A program made the translations under genes and the position numbers. A stretch of DNA of 13,865 nt from positions 1 through 13,865 of the forward strand of contig CAZFJN010000045.1 of assembly GCA_964519595.1 (NCBI GenBank), in the 5' to 3' direction. Positions 1 to 6,081 of this stretch are shown here, in pieces. Under the pieces are notes generated by a model. That model was given only the letters and a program-made list of their open reading frames with translations, ran no database searches and was not told the DNA's origin. How positions within the stretch are numbered: the stretch's first letter is position 1; every line of letters begins with the position of its first letter. Origin of the DNA: JANRKF01 sp964519595 (GTDB lineage Bacteria; Pseudomonadota; Alphaproteobacteria; Rickettsiales; SXRF01).

Positions 1-41
1 ATAGACAATAACCATTGAGCTAATATGGGAAAATAATAAAA

Positions 42-70
42 CGGAAATTAATAGCCCGGAAATTAATAGC
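42..70. repeat. tandem direct repeat, period 15
   Basis: The unit cggaaattaatagcc occurs at 42-56 and again, one base short, at 57-70. It lies in an AT-rich stretch (1-222) in which I see no credible gene. It may be replication slippage or part of a promoter region for the tRNA; nothing in the sequence assigns it a function. Confidence 0.7.
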
Positions 71-163
71 ACTTGTATTATAACAAAAGCAGTTGTATAA
101 GCCGTTCTTTGCGAAGAGAAAATGACCAGCAAAAAAAGAATAAAAATACTAAATAAATAAACC

Positions 164-206
164 AAAAACTAAGCCAAAAAAATAAGTTAAAAAACTAAGC
201 CAAAAA
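164..206. repeat. 17-bp direct repeat, period 26, upstream of the initiator tRNA
   Basis: The 17-mer aaaaactaagccaaaaa is present at 164-180 and exactly repeated at 190-206, just upstream of the tRNA start at 223. The tract is almost pure A with little else. It could be an A-tract upstream element for the tRNA promoter or a slippage product. No convincing -35/-10 pair was found for the tRNA. Confidence 0.65.
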
Positions 207-222
207 CCATATTTTCAGGTGA

Positions 223-299
223 CGCGGGGTGGAGCAGCCCGGTAGCTCGTTAGGCTCATAACCTAAAGGTCGTCGGTTCAAATCCGGCCCCCGCAACCA
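223..299 (+). tRNA. initiator tRNA-fMet (CAT), CCA encoded
   Basis: This is a 77-nt cloverleaf with anticodon CAT at 257-259 and an encoded CCA ending at 299. C1 at 223 faces A72 at 295, so the first acceptor pair is a C:A mismatch, the hallmark of bacterial initiator tRNA that lets formylase recognise it. The acceptor arms are GCGGGG and CCCCGC, and the T arm carries GGTTCAAATCC. The anticodon stem is TTAGG/CCTAA, so the three pairs next to the loop read A-U, G-C, G-C instead of the three G-C pairs usual in E. coli. To my knowledge this variant occurs in some alphaproteobacteria and mycoplasmas, which supports the lineage call. The 3' end of the gene is duplicated at 1320-1335, suggesting use as an integration site. 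Confidence 0.96.
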
Positions 300-305
300 G
301 AAATT
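290..305 (+). repeat. left copy of 16-bp tRNA-end direct repeat (possible att site)
   Basis: The sequence cccgcaaccagaaatt covers the last ten bases of tRNA-fMet and six flanking bases. It recurs exactly at 1320-1335. Direct repeats of a tRNA 3' end are the usual scar of site-specific integration, because the incoming element restores the tRNA end. Only the DUF3800 pseudogene lies between the copies and no integrase is present, so this would be a decayed or integrase-dependent islet. Confidence 0.6.
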
Positions 306-424
306 TTTAGGTATATTCTTATATTTCAATTATTCGGATATAATTGATCCTGTTTGAACCTGCAGTTCATTAAACTTGATGATTATATCAATATCCCGCA
401 GTTTATTGCTAGTAGGATATTCTT

Positions 425-1168
425 ATGAGCAAAATTCTTTTTCTTGATGAATCGGGCGATCACAATTTAACGGCCATTGACCCTCAGCATCCCATCTTCG
501 TTTTAGGAGGTGTTATAGCAGATAGAGACTATGCGTTAGGTACAATGACGGAAAAGCTTAATGCCTTCAAAAAAGAAATGTTTGGCATCACAGACATTAT
601 TCTTCATACCGCTGATTTCACAAGGCAGAAAAATGGCTTTGAACGCATGAAAGAAACGGCATTCTGCGAAAGGTTTTATACAAAGCTCAACCAGCTCATT
701 TCAGAACTTAATATAACAATTGTTGCTTGTGCTATTAAAAAACAGCAGCACATGGAAAAGTATGGGCTAGATGCTGTTGATCCTTATAATCTGTCTTTAA
801 ATATTCTGGCTGAACGCTTCTGCTTTGTTATTGGAAATAGAAATGTTCCTAAAGGAAAAATTGTAGCTGAAGCAAGAGATTCTACTCTAAACACACAACT
901 GGAATTAGCTTGGTTGAATGTCAAAGTTTCTGGAACACAGTACTTACAAGCCGTCGATATCAATAATAGGATCTAGAGTCTTATACTAAAAACCAAAGAA
1001 GATAGAATAGCAGATTTAGAAATTGCAGATGCAATAGTAACTCCTATTGCAAGGAGAGTATTGGGAAAAACATCTCGCGTAGACTTGAATATAATTAAAT
1101 CTAAAATGCGAAAAAACCATCTTGGGGAAATAACTGGATACGGATTGGTTACGTTACCAAAGAACTAA
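425..1168 (+). pseudogene. DUF3800 protein interrupted by an in-frame amber codon
   Basis: The frame opens at ATG 425, with a Shine-Dalgarno-like AGGA at about 412-415, and begins MSKILFLDESGDH, the acidic N-terminal signature of DUF3800 proteins. It stops at a TAG at 974-976 after 183 codons. The same frame then continues without another stop to TAA at 1166-1168, and the continuation reads like the DUF3800 C-terminus: a lysine-rich strand, then IADLEIADAIVTPIARRVLGK, matching the family's typical (G)LQxADLxxYPxxR block. The full frame is 247 codons, about normal for the family. I therefore read it as one gene with a single nonsense mutation at codon 184, not a natural short protein. DUF3800 genes are common in phage-related and defence loci; their acidic residues suggest a metal-dependent nuclease fold, but the activity is not established. 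Amber read-through cannot be excluded. Confidence 0.85.
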
Positions 1169-1319
1169 GGCCGACCCCCGCTACGCAGTGATCGACCTCT
1201 GACTATGATCGTATCATAATACGAATCTATAAGGAAGTTAAAATCTTTTCAGATAATCTACTTGTATTTCAACTGTTTACTTAAAAACAAGCCTTATCAG
1301 ATAATGGCCGTTGCGGACT
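1169..1319. other. non-coding tail of the tRNA islet
   Basis: I see no open reading frame here. There is a short perfect palindrome, TATGAT-CGT-ATCATA, at 1204-1218. At the right edge, gttgcgg (1310-1316) pairs with ccgcaac (1321-1327) around a four-base loop, so the right copy of the tRNA-end repeat sits in one arm of a 7-bp hairpin. A T-rich run follows at 1334-1343, so this may act as a weak terminator as well as an attachment site. Confidence 0.5.
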
Positions 1320-1335
1320 CCCGCAACCAGAAATT
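1320..1335 (+). repeat. right copy of 16-bp tRNA-end direct repeat (possible att site)
   Basis: This is an exact copy of positions 290-305, including the CCA end of tRNA-fMet, but without a tRNA body upstream. The spacing between copies is 1030 bp. Positions 1310-1327 can fold into a 7-bp hairpin overlapping the repeat. Confidence 0.6.
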
Positions 1336-1393
1336 ATTTTTTTACAGCTGATTTTTGAGTTATTATTTGGTGGTTTTTATTGGTTTTAGTTTG

Positions 1394-1426
1394 TTTTTAT
1401 GTTTCGTTTTTATGTTTCGTTTTTAT
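1394..1426. repeat. 13-bp tandem repeat across the DUF2339 stop codon
   Basis: The unit tttttatgtttcg occurs at 1394-1406 and 1407-1419, followed by a half copy tttttat at 1420-1426. The DUF2339 stop codon (TAA on the minus strand, 1410-1412) lies inside it. Because 13 is not a multiple of three, gain or loss of a unit would change the last residues and the stop used. Confidence 0.75.
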
Positions 1427-4160
1427 TGTTTTCTTCCATTAAATCACGGTTTATTAGTACGAATCTTGTGTAGAACCAGCTTAGGCCGAGGAGGCTCAGG
1501 CCGAGTCCGAAGAAGGAGAATACTCTAAATAATCCTTCCAGTTCCGCTGCGTCGTAGAGGAACACTTTGCCTACGGTCATGATCATTATTGCCAGCGATG
1601 CGATGCGTATCATTTTATCATTCCTGAGCGTGCCGAAGAAGAGCAGCGCAATGCCAAACAACAACCAGACTACGGAATAGCTGTATATTTCCGCATTGCT
1701 GGTTTCATATCCATTCAGATATGTGCCGTTAAATAGCTGACGAACATTGAATGAAAGCAGCGCAAAAGCCAGCAGCAGAATAAAGCCATAGGCATATTTA
1801 TTCACAAGCTGTTTAGCTGCATTTGGCAATTGCTGCGCGCCCTTCCATGTCCACAGAATTGGCAAGCCATAGGTAATCAGCAAAGCATTCAATATCGGCA
1901 ATTCACCGATTTTTTGCGCTGACCACAGCGGATTATAGATCAGGAAATCGAAATAGCAGATTCTGAATATCGCAACACCACACAGAACCATCCCGCCCAT
2001 TGTTGCCGCTTCACGCAAATATTTCCTGCCAAGAAACATACATGCCAGACCATATACAAATAGAATGTTGGTAATTATACCGCGTTCGACAAATCCAGCT
2101 TTCACAAACAGCACATTCTCATCTGCATGGAAAGCATGGCGTGTCAGGTAATAGCCCATTACGCTAATCAGCGCGATGGCGGCAATTTCCAAAGCATAAA
2201 CCAAACCATCATCCTTCTGCAGACGCAGCAGATAGCTGCTGCCAATAAACAGCAGCGCCGGAACTCCCAGTTGGAAAGTCGGCCAGTTTACAATCGGAAT
2301 TCCCTGTTGCAGAGCAACGCGAACTTCCACCAGACTATAAGTAGCAATCTCCACCAGAAACATAATTTGCGGCAGTAATAAGAAAGCAAATAATATCGCT
2401 AAAATAGCTGAGATATGGCGTAGGAATTGCACTTCAACCTTGGTGTTAATCCATGTTATAGCAAATAGCTGCGCCGCAAATGCAACGGACAAAAACTCAC
2501 GCGGCAGCTCAATGGTCAGCGCGATGGACAAAAACGCCGTGCTGGTTGCGGCATAAACTGCCATGATATGCTGTTTCTGCGGATGATCGGCAGGTATTTC
2601 TTTGATGATTTTTTGCAGCGCGATGGTGGCAACAACCGCACCGGCCAGTGCCAATCCGCCCCAGAACAGCGGAATTGAGTCGACAATGCCGCTATAGCGC
2701 AGCTTATAATAGCCGAGCAGGAAGTAGACAATGCCGGCGATTGCTGTAAGGCCAGCCCAGCCAAGCGGCTGCTCGCTGCGTGATTGCAGCAGATAACCGC
2801 TTGCGACATAAAGTGCCGCGAATATGCTGATGGTCAAGGCGAAACTATATATTTCCGGCCTGCTCCATAACATCAGCATCACCACATTAACTATCATCGA
2901 CATCCACGGCGCAAAGCCATAAAGCCTGTGGTTGAAGAAGGCGAGGCCAATTCCACCGAGCGACAGCAGGCCAAACAAGCTCCATTCCATGAAGCCGAAT
3001 TTTGCCTGTGCGGTAATTAGTCCCATGATGACAGCAGAGCCGCCGAGCGTGAGATAGTTCAGCGCCTCTGTAGATCGCAAATCATTCACAGTCGCATTGC
3101 GCTGATTTTCTTGCACATATTGCTCTTTGGAAAGAGCAACAACAGTCACACTCACCGCTATTAAAAATAAACCAAGACAGAGGCTGTCTGTTGCAACAAA
3201 ATTACCAGCCAAAATCCAGATAAATATCCACGAAAACGCGCCAATAACCGCAGGAATTGCCATACCCCACCAGCGTTCCTTATGAATTACCACCAGAATT
3301 CCGGCCACCACAAAATATAGATAAATAAACAATGCCGGCGCGCTTGAATTTTGTGCGCCGACCATTGCCGGAGTAAGGAATCCGCCGATCAAGCCAAGCA
3401 AGGCAATCGGCATTCCGTGCCTGAGCGATAACACAACCGCAGTGGCCGTAACCGCCGCCATTCCAAAGAAGCCGATAAAATCAGGAATCAGATTATAAAG
3501 ATTCGTTGCGGCAAAAATACAGACATATAAATCAGCAATTCCCGCGCCGGATAAGGCCTGCGCGATGCGTGTACCATTGGCAAAACCTTCATTTTTACGC
3601 ACCTTGTTGGCGGCGCAAAGCAAACATACGCCAAAAATAATGCCCAATACAACGCGCACCGCCGGACTTAGCAAGCCAGTTTCAATCGAATATTTCACCA
3701 TGAAGAAGCCGGCCAGAGCCAGCGCAATGCCGCCAATCCACACAGGCAATCTGGCGCCAAATTGCTGCTCAAAACTGATATGTTCTACTTGCTGAGTTTC
3801 TGTCTGAGTTTCTGCCTGTGTTTCTATCTGAGTTTCTGTCTGCGCTTTTTTCTCGGCATCGGCAGAGCTATCTTTTATTGATGTTATTATTTCATCTTTG
3901 CTGGCGATTGTTTCAGTGATTGTTTCAGCAATTGGTTCAGTGATCGTTTTATCAGTTTTCTCAGCAATTGTTTTAGCAATTATCTGGCTTTCCATCCGAT
4001 TTTGTTCATACCCGGCAGGGGTATATTGCACATTATCTAGCCGGCTTTTAATTGCATTTACCTCCTCGCGCAGTTTGGCGATGCGGCTGCGGTTTATCCA
4101 AGGAAGAAACAGGCTGGCTAAAAATAAGAAGCCAGAGGCTAATGCTAATAAAATTCCCAT
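1410..4160 (-). CDS. DUF2339 family large multi-pass membrane protein
   Basis: This 916-residue protein starts with a hydrophobic anchor (about residues 1-20), then a short coiled-coil-like stretch, then a polar low-complexity linker (about 50-130) built from four-residue repeats of the TETQ and ITET type. After that comes LPVWIGGIALALAGFFMVKYS, the conserved entry to the DUF2339 (COG5373) membrane domain, followed by more than 20 hydrophobic segments to near the C-terminus. The family is of unknown function and sits in the inner membrane. An SD-like GAGG lies about 10 bases before the ATG. The gene is divergent from the TetR gene at 4291, with paired operator-like palindromes between them, so TetR control is likely. 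The length is normal for the family, and I see no frameshift. Confidence 0.92.
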   Translation of the reverse strand: MGILLALASGFLFLASLFLPWINRSRIAKLREEVNAIKSRLDNVQYTPAGYEQNRMESQIIAKTIAEKTDKTITEPIAETITETIASKDEIITSIKDSSADAEKKAQTETQIETQAETQTETQQVEHISFEQQFGARLPVWIGGIALALAGFFMVKYSIETGLLSPAVRVVLGIIFGVCLLCAANKVRKNEGFANGTRIAQALSGAGIADLYVCIFAATNLYNLIPDFIGFFGMAAVTATAVVLSLRHGMPIALLGLIGGFLTPAMVGAQNSSAPALFIYLYFVVAGILVVIHKERWWGMAIPAVIGAFSWIFIWILAGNFVATDSLCLGLFLIAVSVTVVALSKEQYVQENQRNATVNDLRSTEALNYLTLGGSAVIMGLITAQAKFGFMEWSLFGLLSLGGIGLAFFNHRLYGFAPWMSMIVNVVMLMLWSRPEIYSFALTISIFAALYVASGYLLQSRSEQPLGWAGLTAIAGIVYFLLGYYKLRYSGIVDSIPLFWGGLALAGAVVATIALQKIIKEIPADHPQKQHIMAVYAATSTAFLSIALTIELPREFLSVAFAAQLFAITWINTKVEVQFLRHISAILAILFAFLLLPQIMFLVEIATYSLVEVRVALQQGIPIVNWPTFQLGVPALLFIGSSYLLRLQKDDGLVYALEIAAIALISVMGYYLTRHAFHADENVLFVKAGFVERGIITNILFVYGLACMFLGRKYLREAATMGGMVLCGVAIFRICYFDFLIYNPLWSAQKIGELPILNALLITYGLPILWTWKGAQQLPNAAKQLVNKYAYGFILLLAFALLSFNVRQLFNGTYLNGYETSNAEIYSYSVVWLLFGIALLFFGTLRNDKMIRIASLAIMIMTVGKVFLYDAAELEGLFRVFSFFGLGLSLLGLSWFYTRFVLINRDLMEENNKNET
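3793..3840 (-). repeat. 12-bp coding tandem repeat (TETQ linker)
   Basis: There are four copies of tgagtttctgtc with a few changes at 3793, 3805, 3817 and 3829. On the minus strand they encode a run of TETQ, IETQ, AETQ and TETQ tetrads in the polar linker of the DUF2339 protein. The unit is a multiple of three, so copy-number change stays in frame and alters only linker length. Confidence 0.85.
3906..3977 (-). repeat. degenerate 12-bp coding tandem repeat (ITET linker)
   Basis: About six diverged copies of a gattgtttcagt-like unit run from 3906 to 3977, encoding ITET/IAET-type tetrads in the DUF2339 linker. The period equals that of the array at 3793-3840 but the unit differs. These two arrays explain the linker's four-residue periodicity. 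Confidence 0.75.
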
Positions 4161-4222
4161 GAATGAGCCTCGCTTTTTGTGTGTTGTTTTTTACTATTGT
4201 ATTTTTCTGATATTAGCATATA

Positions 4223-4239
4223 ATTATACAGTGTGCAAT
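4223..4239. promoter_or_regulatory. operator-like palindrome 1 (likely TetR site)
   Basis: ATTATACAGTGTGCAAT is centred on G4231, and its 8-bp arms agree at 6 of 8 positions. Positions 4223-4228 read TATAAT on the minus strand, a candidate -10 for the DUF2339 gene that would give a leader of about 56 nt. The site shares the core TACAGTGT with palindrome 2, whose centre is 21 bp away. Confidence 0.6.
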
Positions 4240-4242
4240 AAC

Positions 4243-4261
4243 AATTTTACAGTGTATAATT
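4243..4261. promoter_or_regulatory. operator-like palindrome 2 (likely TetR site)
   Basis: AATTTTACAGTGTATAATT is centred on G4252, and its 9-bp arms agree at 8 of 9 positions. Positions 4255-4260 read TATAAT on the plus strand, a candidate -10 for the TetR gene that would leave a leader of about 24 nt before ATG 4291. The centre is exactly two helical turns from palindrome 1, which suits two repressor dimers on one face of the DNA. Confidence 0.65.
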
Positions 4262-4290
4262 AATACAATTGATATAATTAAAGGTGAAAA

Positions 4291-4887
4291 ATGGCCAGAC
4301 GCTCAGATCATTCCAAGGACGAACTAAAAGAAATGGCAATAGTCGCCGGACATAATATTATTAAATCACAAAGTTTTAGTAAATTCAGCGCCAGAAAAAT
4401 TGCCGCTGAGATTGGTTATACGGTTGGCACGATTTACCATATTTTCGGCACGCATGATTCTTTAATACTGCACATTAATGCACGTACTTTAGATAATTGG
4501 TACAGCGCGTTGCAGGAAATGATTAAAGCAAATAAAAAACAATTATCTATTCATGATCTGGCCAGGTTTTATATTGATTACAGCGCCAATAATTACAATG
4601 AATGGTCGGCTTTATTCGAACACAGAATGAGCGAAAGAGAGGATCTGCCGGACTGGTATATCCCTAAGATGAGCAGATTTTTTGATCTGGTGGAAAAGCT
4701 GGCGCTGCCATACGTTGGTAATAATAAGAAAAAAGCCAGAAGAGCAGCAAGAGTTCTGTGGTCAGGAATTCATGGAATTTGCGTATTGTCGCTGGCAAAA
4801 AAACTCGATCTGGTCGAATCAGAATCAACCACCATATTAGCCAAATCATTCGTAGATAATTATTTGCGCGGCTTGAAGAATGAGTGA
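4291..4887 (+). CDS. TetR/AcrR family transcriptional regulator with WHG-type C-terminal domain
   Basis: This 198-residue protein is of normal TetR length. The N-terminal helix-turn-helix spans about residues 13-58, with SARKIAAEIGYTVGTIYHIF (33-52) as the recognition part. The C-terminal half carries LWSGIHGICVLSL, whose W157, H161 and G162 match the WHG motif of the TetR_C ligand-binding family. An SD-like AAGG at 4281-4284 precedes the ATG by six bases. The gene is divergent from DUF2339 and directly downstream of two operator-like palindromes. I infer that it represses itself and the DUF2339 membrane protein; the ligand is unknown. An 8-bp inverted repeat (TGATGAAT/ATTCATCA, 4885-4892 and 4904-4911) follows, starting at the stop codon. 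Confidence 0.93.
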   Translation: MARRSDHSKDELKEMAIVAGHNIIKSQSFSKFSARKIAAEIGYTVGTIYHIFGTHDSLILHINARTLDNWYSALQEMIKANKKQLSIHDLARFYIDYSANNYNEWSALFEHRMSEREDLPDWYIPKMSRFFDLVEKLALPYVGNNKKKARRAARVLWSGIHGICVLSLAKKLDLVESESTTILAKSFVDNYLRGLKNE

Positions 4888-4936
4888 TGAATTGCAGGAA
4901 TTGATTCATCATACTGTTTCACAATCTATCGCGTAG
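4880..4936 (+). other. 18-codon open frame overlapping the tetR stop, possible gene stub
   Basis: ATG at 4880 overlaps the end of the TetR gene and opens a frame MSDELQELIHHTVSQSIA, then TAG. It may be the start of a former downstream gene cut by the rearrangement that also truncated the nucleotidyltransferase on the other strand. It also overlaps the inverted repeat at 4885-4911, so it may simply be non-coding terminator sequence. I cannot assign it to a family. Confidence 0.25.
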
Positions 4937-4954
4937 CTCTCTATCTGTCTACTG

Positions 4955-5095
4955 TCAGGAGCTGTTTCTGCAACCCGCTCGGCTGCCGGATTCAACGGCG
5001 AGCAGAATGCGTACACCATGCTCATACGCAGTGTCTTGCAGCTTCTTCTGTATGTGTAGATTTGCTTCAGGGGCGATTGGATAAACAGGTAGCAT
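4955..5095 (-). pseudogene. 5' fragment of a second RlaP-like nucleotidyltransferase
   Basis: The ATG at 5093-5095 overlaps the stop of the upstream RlaP-like gene (TAATG), a typical translational-coupling junction. The 46-codon frame reads MLPVYPIAPEANLHIQKKLQ, then DTAYEHGVRILLAVESGSRA, which matches the start of RlaP (PF10127) proteins up to the nucleotidyltransferase motif; the family normally continues GSRAWGFxSPDSDYDVR. Here similarity ends right after GSRA (about position 4976), the sequence turns to unrelated residues, and it stops at 4955-4957. The catalytic aspartates are missing, so this copy is dead. Another frame beyond the break stays open for about 20 codons, so an internal deletion joining N- and C-terminal ends is possible but unproven. 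Confidence 0.75.
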
Positions 5096-6078
5096 TATCG
5101 CGCCTCACGCAGTACAGACTCACGATGCACTCGCTGGATGAAATCATCCATGACTGCCTGGTCATATGAATCGGGAAGCTTTGATAGAGCCGTTGCCGCC
5201 TCAACCTCGATTAGCAATTGCTCGATCTCTTCGCTGACCTGCTGAAAAGGCAATTTACCAAGTTTGATCGCCACTAAATGCACTGCTTCTGGGCGTGGAA
5301 ACGTAATATGTCCCGTTGTCAAAAATTCAATCGCTTCGTGGCCAACTCGTACGGCATGAGACAAGGCTTTCCAATCAATACCTTCATTGCGCTCAGCGGC
5401 ACGCGCACGTTCACCATATTCATCCATCAACCGTTGTGCGATGGAACGGGCAGATTTAATGGATGCGTTGAATAGTGCTTTTTTCCCGCATATCTCAACA
5501 TAAAATACAGCGTTTCCATTTGTTTCGGTGTCTTCGCCGATGGTAAGAAACTCATGATCAGCGGCTAGCGTCTTTAATCCATCCGCCACTACCGCTAATT
5601 TCGCGGTGGAACCATGTGTATTTTCGGCTTCAATCAAATATTCCAATGCAATGCGTGCCGCTGCAACGCGTGATCCTTTGATCCCGTATTTATTTGCTTG
5701 CTGTTTGCAGTAGCGCACGAATGAGCCAGCCTGCTTGGTAAGTAGTTTGGGCGCTAGCGCTTTTATCTCGTTCCATAGCGGATGCGGTTCCATAAGCATG
5801 GCGCTTGCCGGAGCGAACAGCATATCAAGCGCCATGGTCTGCCCCTCAGCCAGCAGCGAAAGAAAACGTTCCGGACTATACAACTCATAATCCACATCTT
5901 CCGGCGTGTTCTTTTCGCCATGTACCTTAGGGCGTTTGAACGAAATAATCGGTGGCACGCGTTGCAAAAGAATATCCTTGGCCACGGGAATATACAGCCC
6001 TTTGATATCCAAATCAGAAGACGGGGTTGATGTGCCGTATAAGTGCGAACCATATTTAATCTGAACGATGGGCTCCAT
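5095..6078 (-). CDS. RlaP-like nucleotidyltransferase (RNA repair pathway, pol-beta superfamily)
   Basis: This 327-residue protein carries GSHLYGTSTPSSDLDIKG at residues 10-27: the GS motif of the pol-beta nucleotidyltransferase fold plus D22 and D24, the DxD metal ligands. A third acidic site is probably in the D61-V-D-Y-E stretch. The arrangement fits PF10127, named RlaP for its association with RNA repair loci. The exact reaction is not established; template-independent addition of nucleotides to a trimmed or cleaved RNA end is the usual proposal. The gene starts three bases after the stop of the kinase-phosphatase-ligase gene and overlaps the following nucleotidyltransferase fragment, so the three form one transcription unit. 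The rest of the protein is helical and unassigned. Confidence 0.85.
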   Translation of the reverse strand: MEPIVQIKYGSHLYGTSTPSSDLDIKGLYIPVAKDILLQRVPPIISFKRPKVHGEKNTPEDVDYELYSPERFLSLLAEGQTMALDMLFAPASAMLMEPHPLWNEIKALAPKLLTKQAGSFVRYCKQQANKYGIKGSRVAAARIALEYLIEAENTHGSTAKLAVVADGLKTLAADHEFLTIGEDTETNGNAVFYVEICGKKALFNASIKSARSIAQRLMDEYGERARAAERNEGIDWKALSHAVRVGHEAIEFLTTGHITFPRPEAVHLVAIKLGKLPFQQVSEEIEQLLIEVEAATALSKLPDSYDQAVMDDFIQRVHRESVLREAR

Positions 6079-6081
6079 AAA

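Noticed and set aside
1169..1190. Possible second tRNA remnant (ccgacccccgctacgc resembles a tRNA 3' arm)
   Set aside because: Only a short C-rich stretch is similar; there is no T-loop or CCA and no pairing acceptor strand.
2127..4263. Several plus-strand open frames opposite DUF2339
   Set aside because: They are antisense shadows of the low-complexity and membrane-coding sequence. The one ending at 4263 runs through the linker repeats and the promoter region.
4960..4978. Possible third att-like copy near the junction (ttctgcaacccgc)
   Set aside because: It shares only a few bases with the tRNA-end repeat, and the order and orientation do not match.
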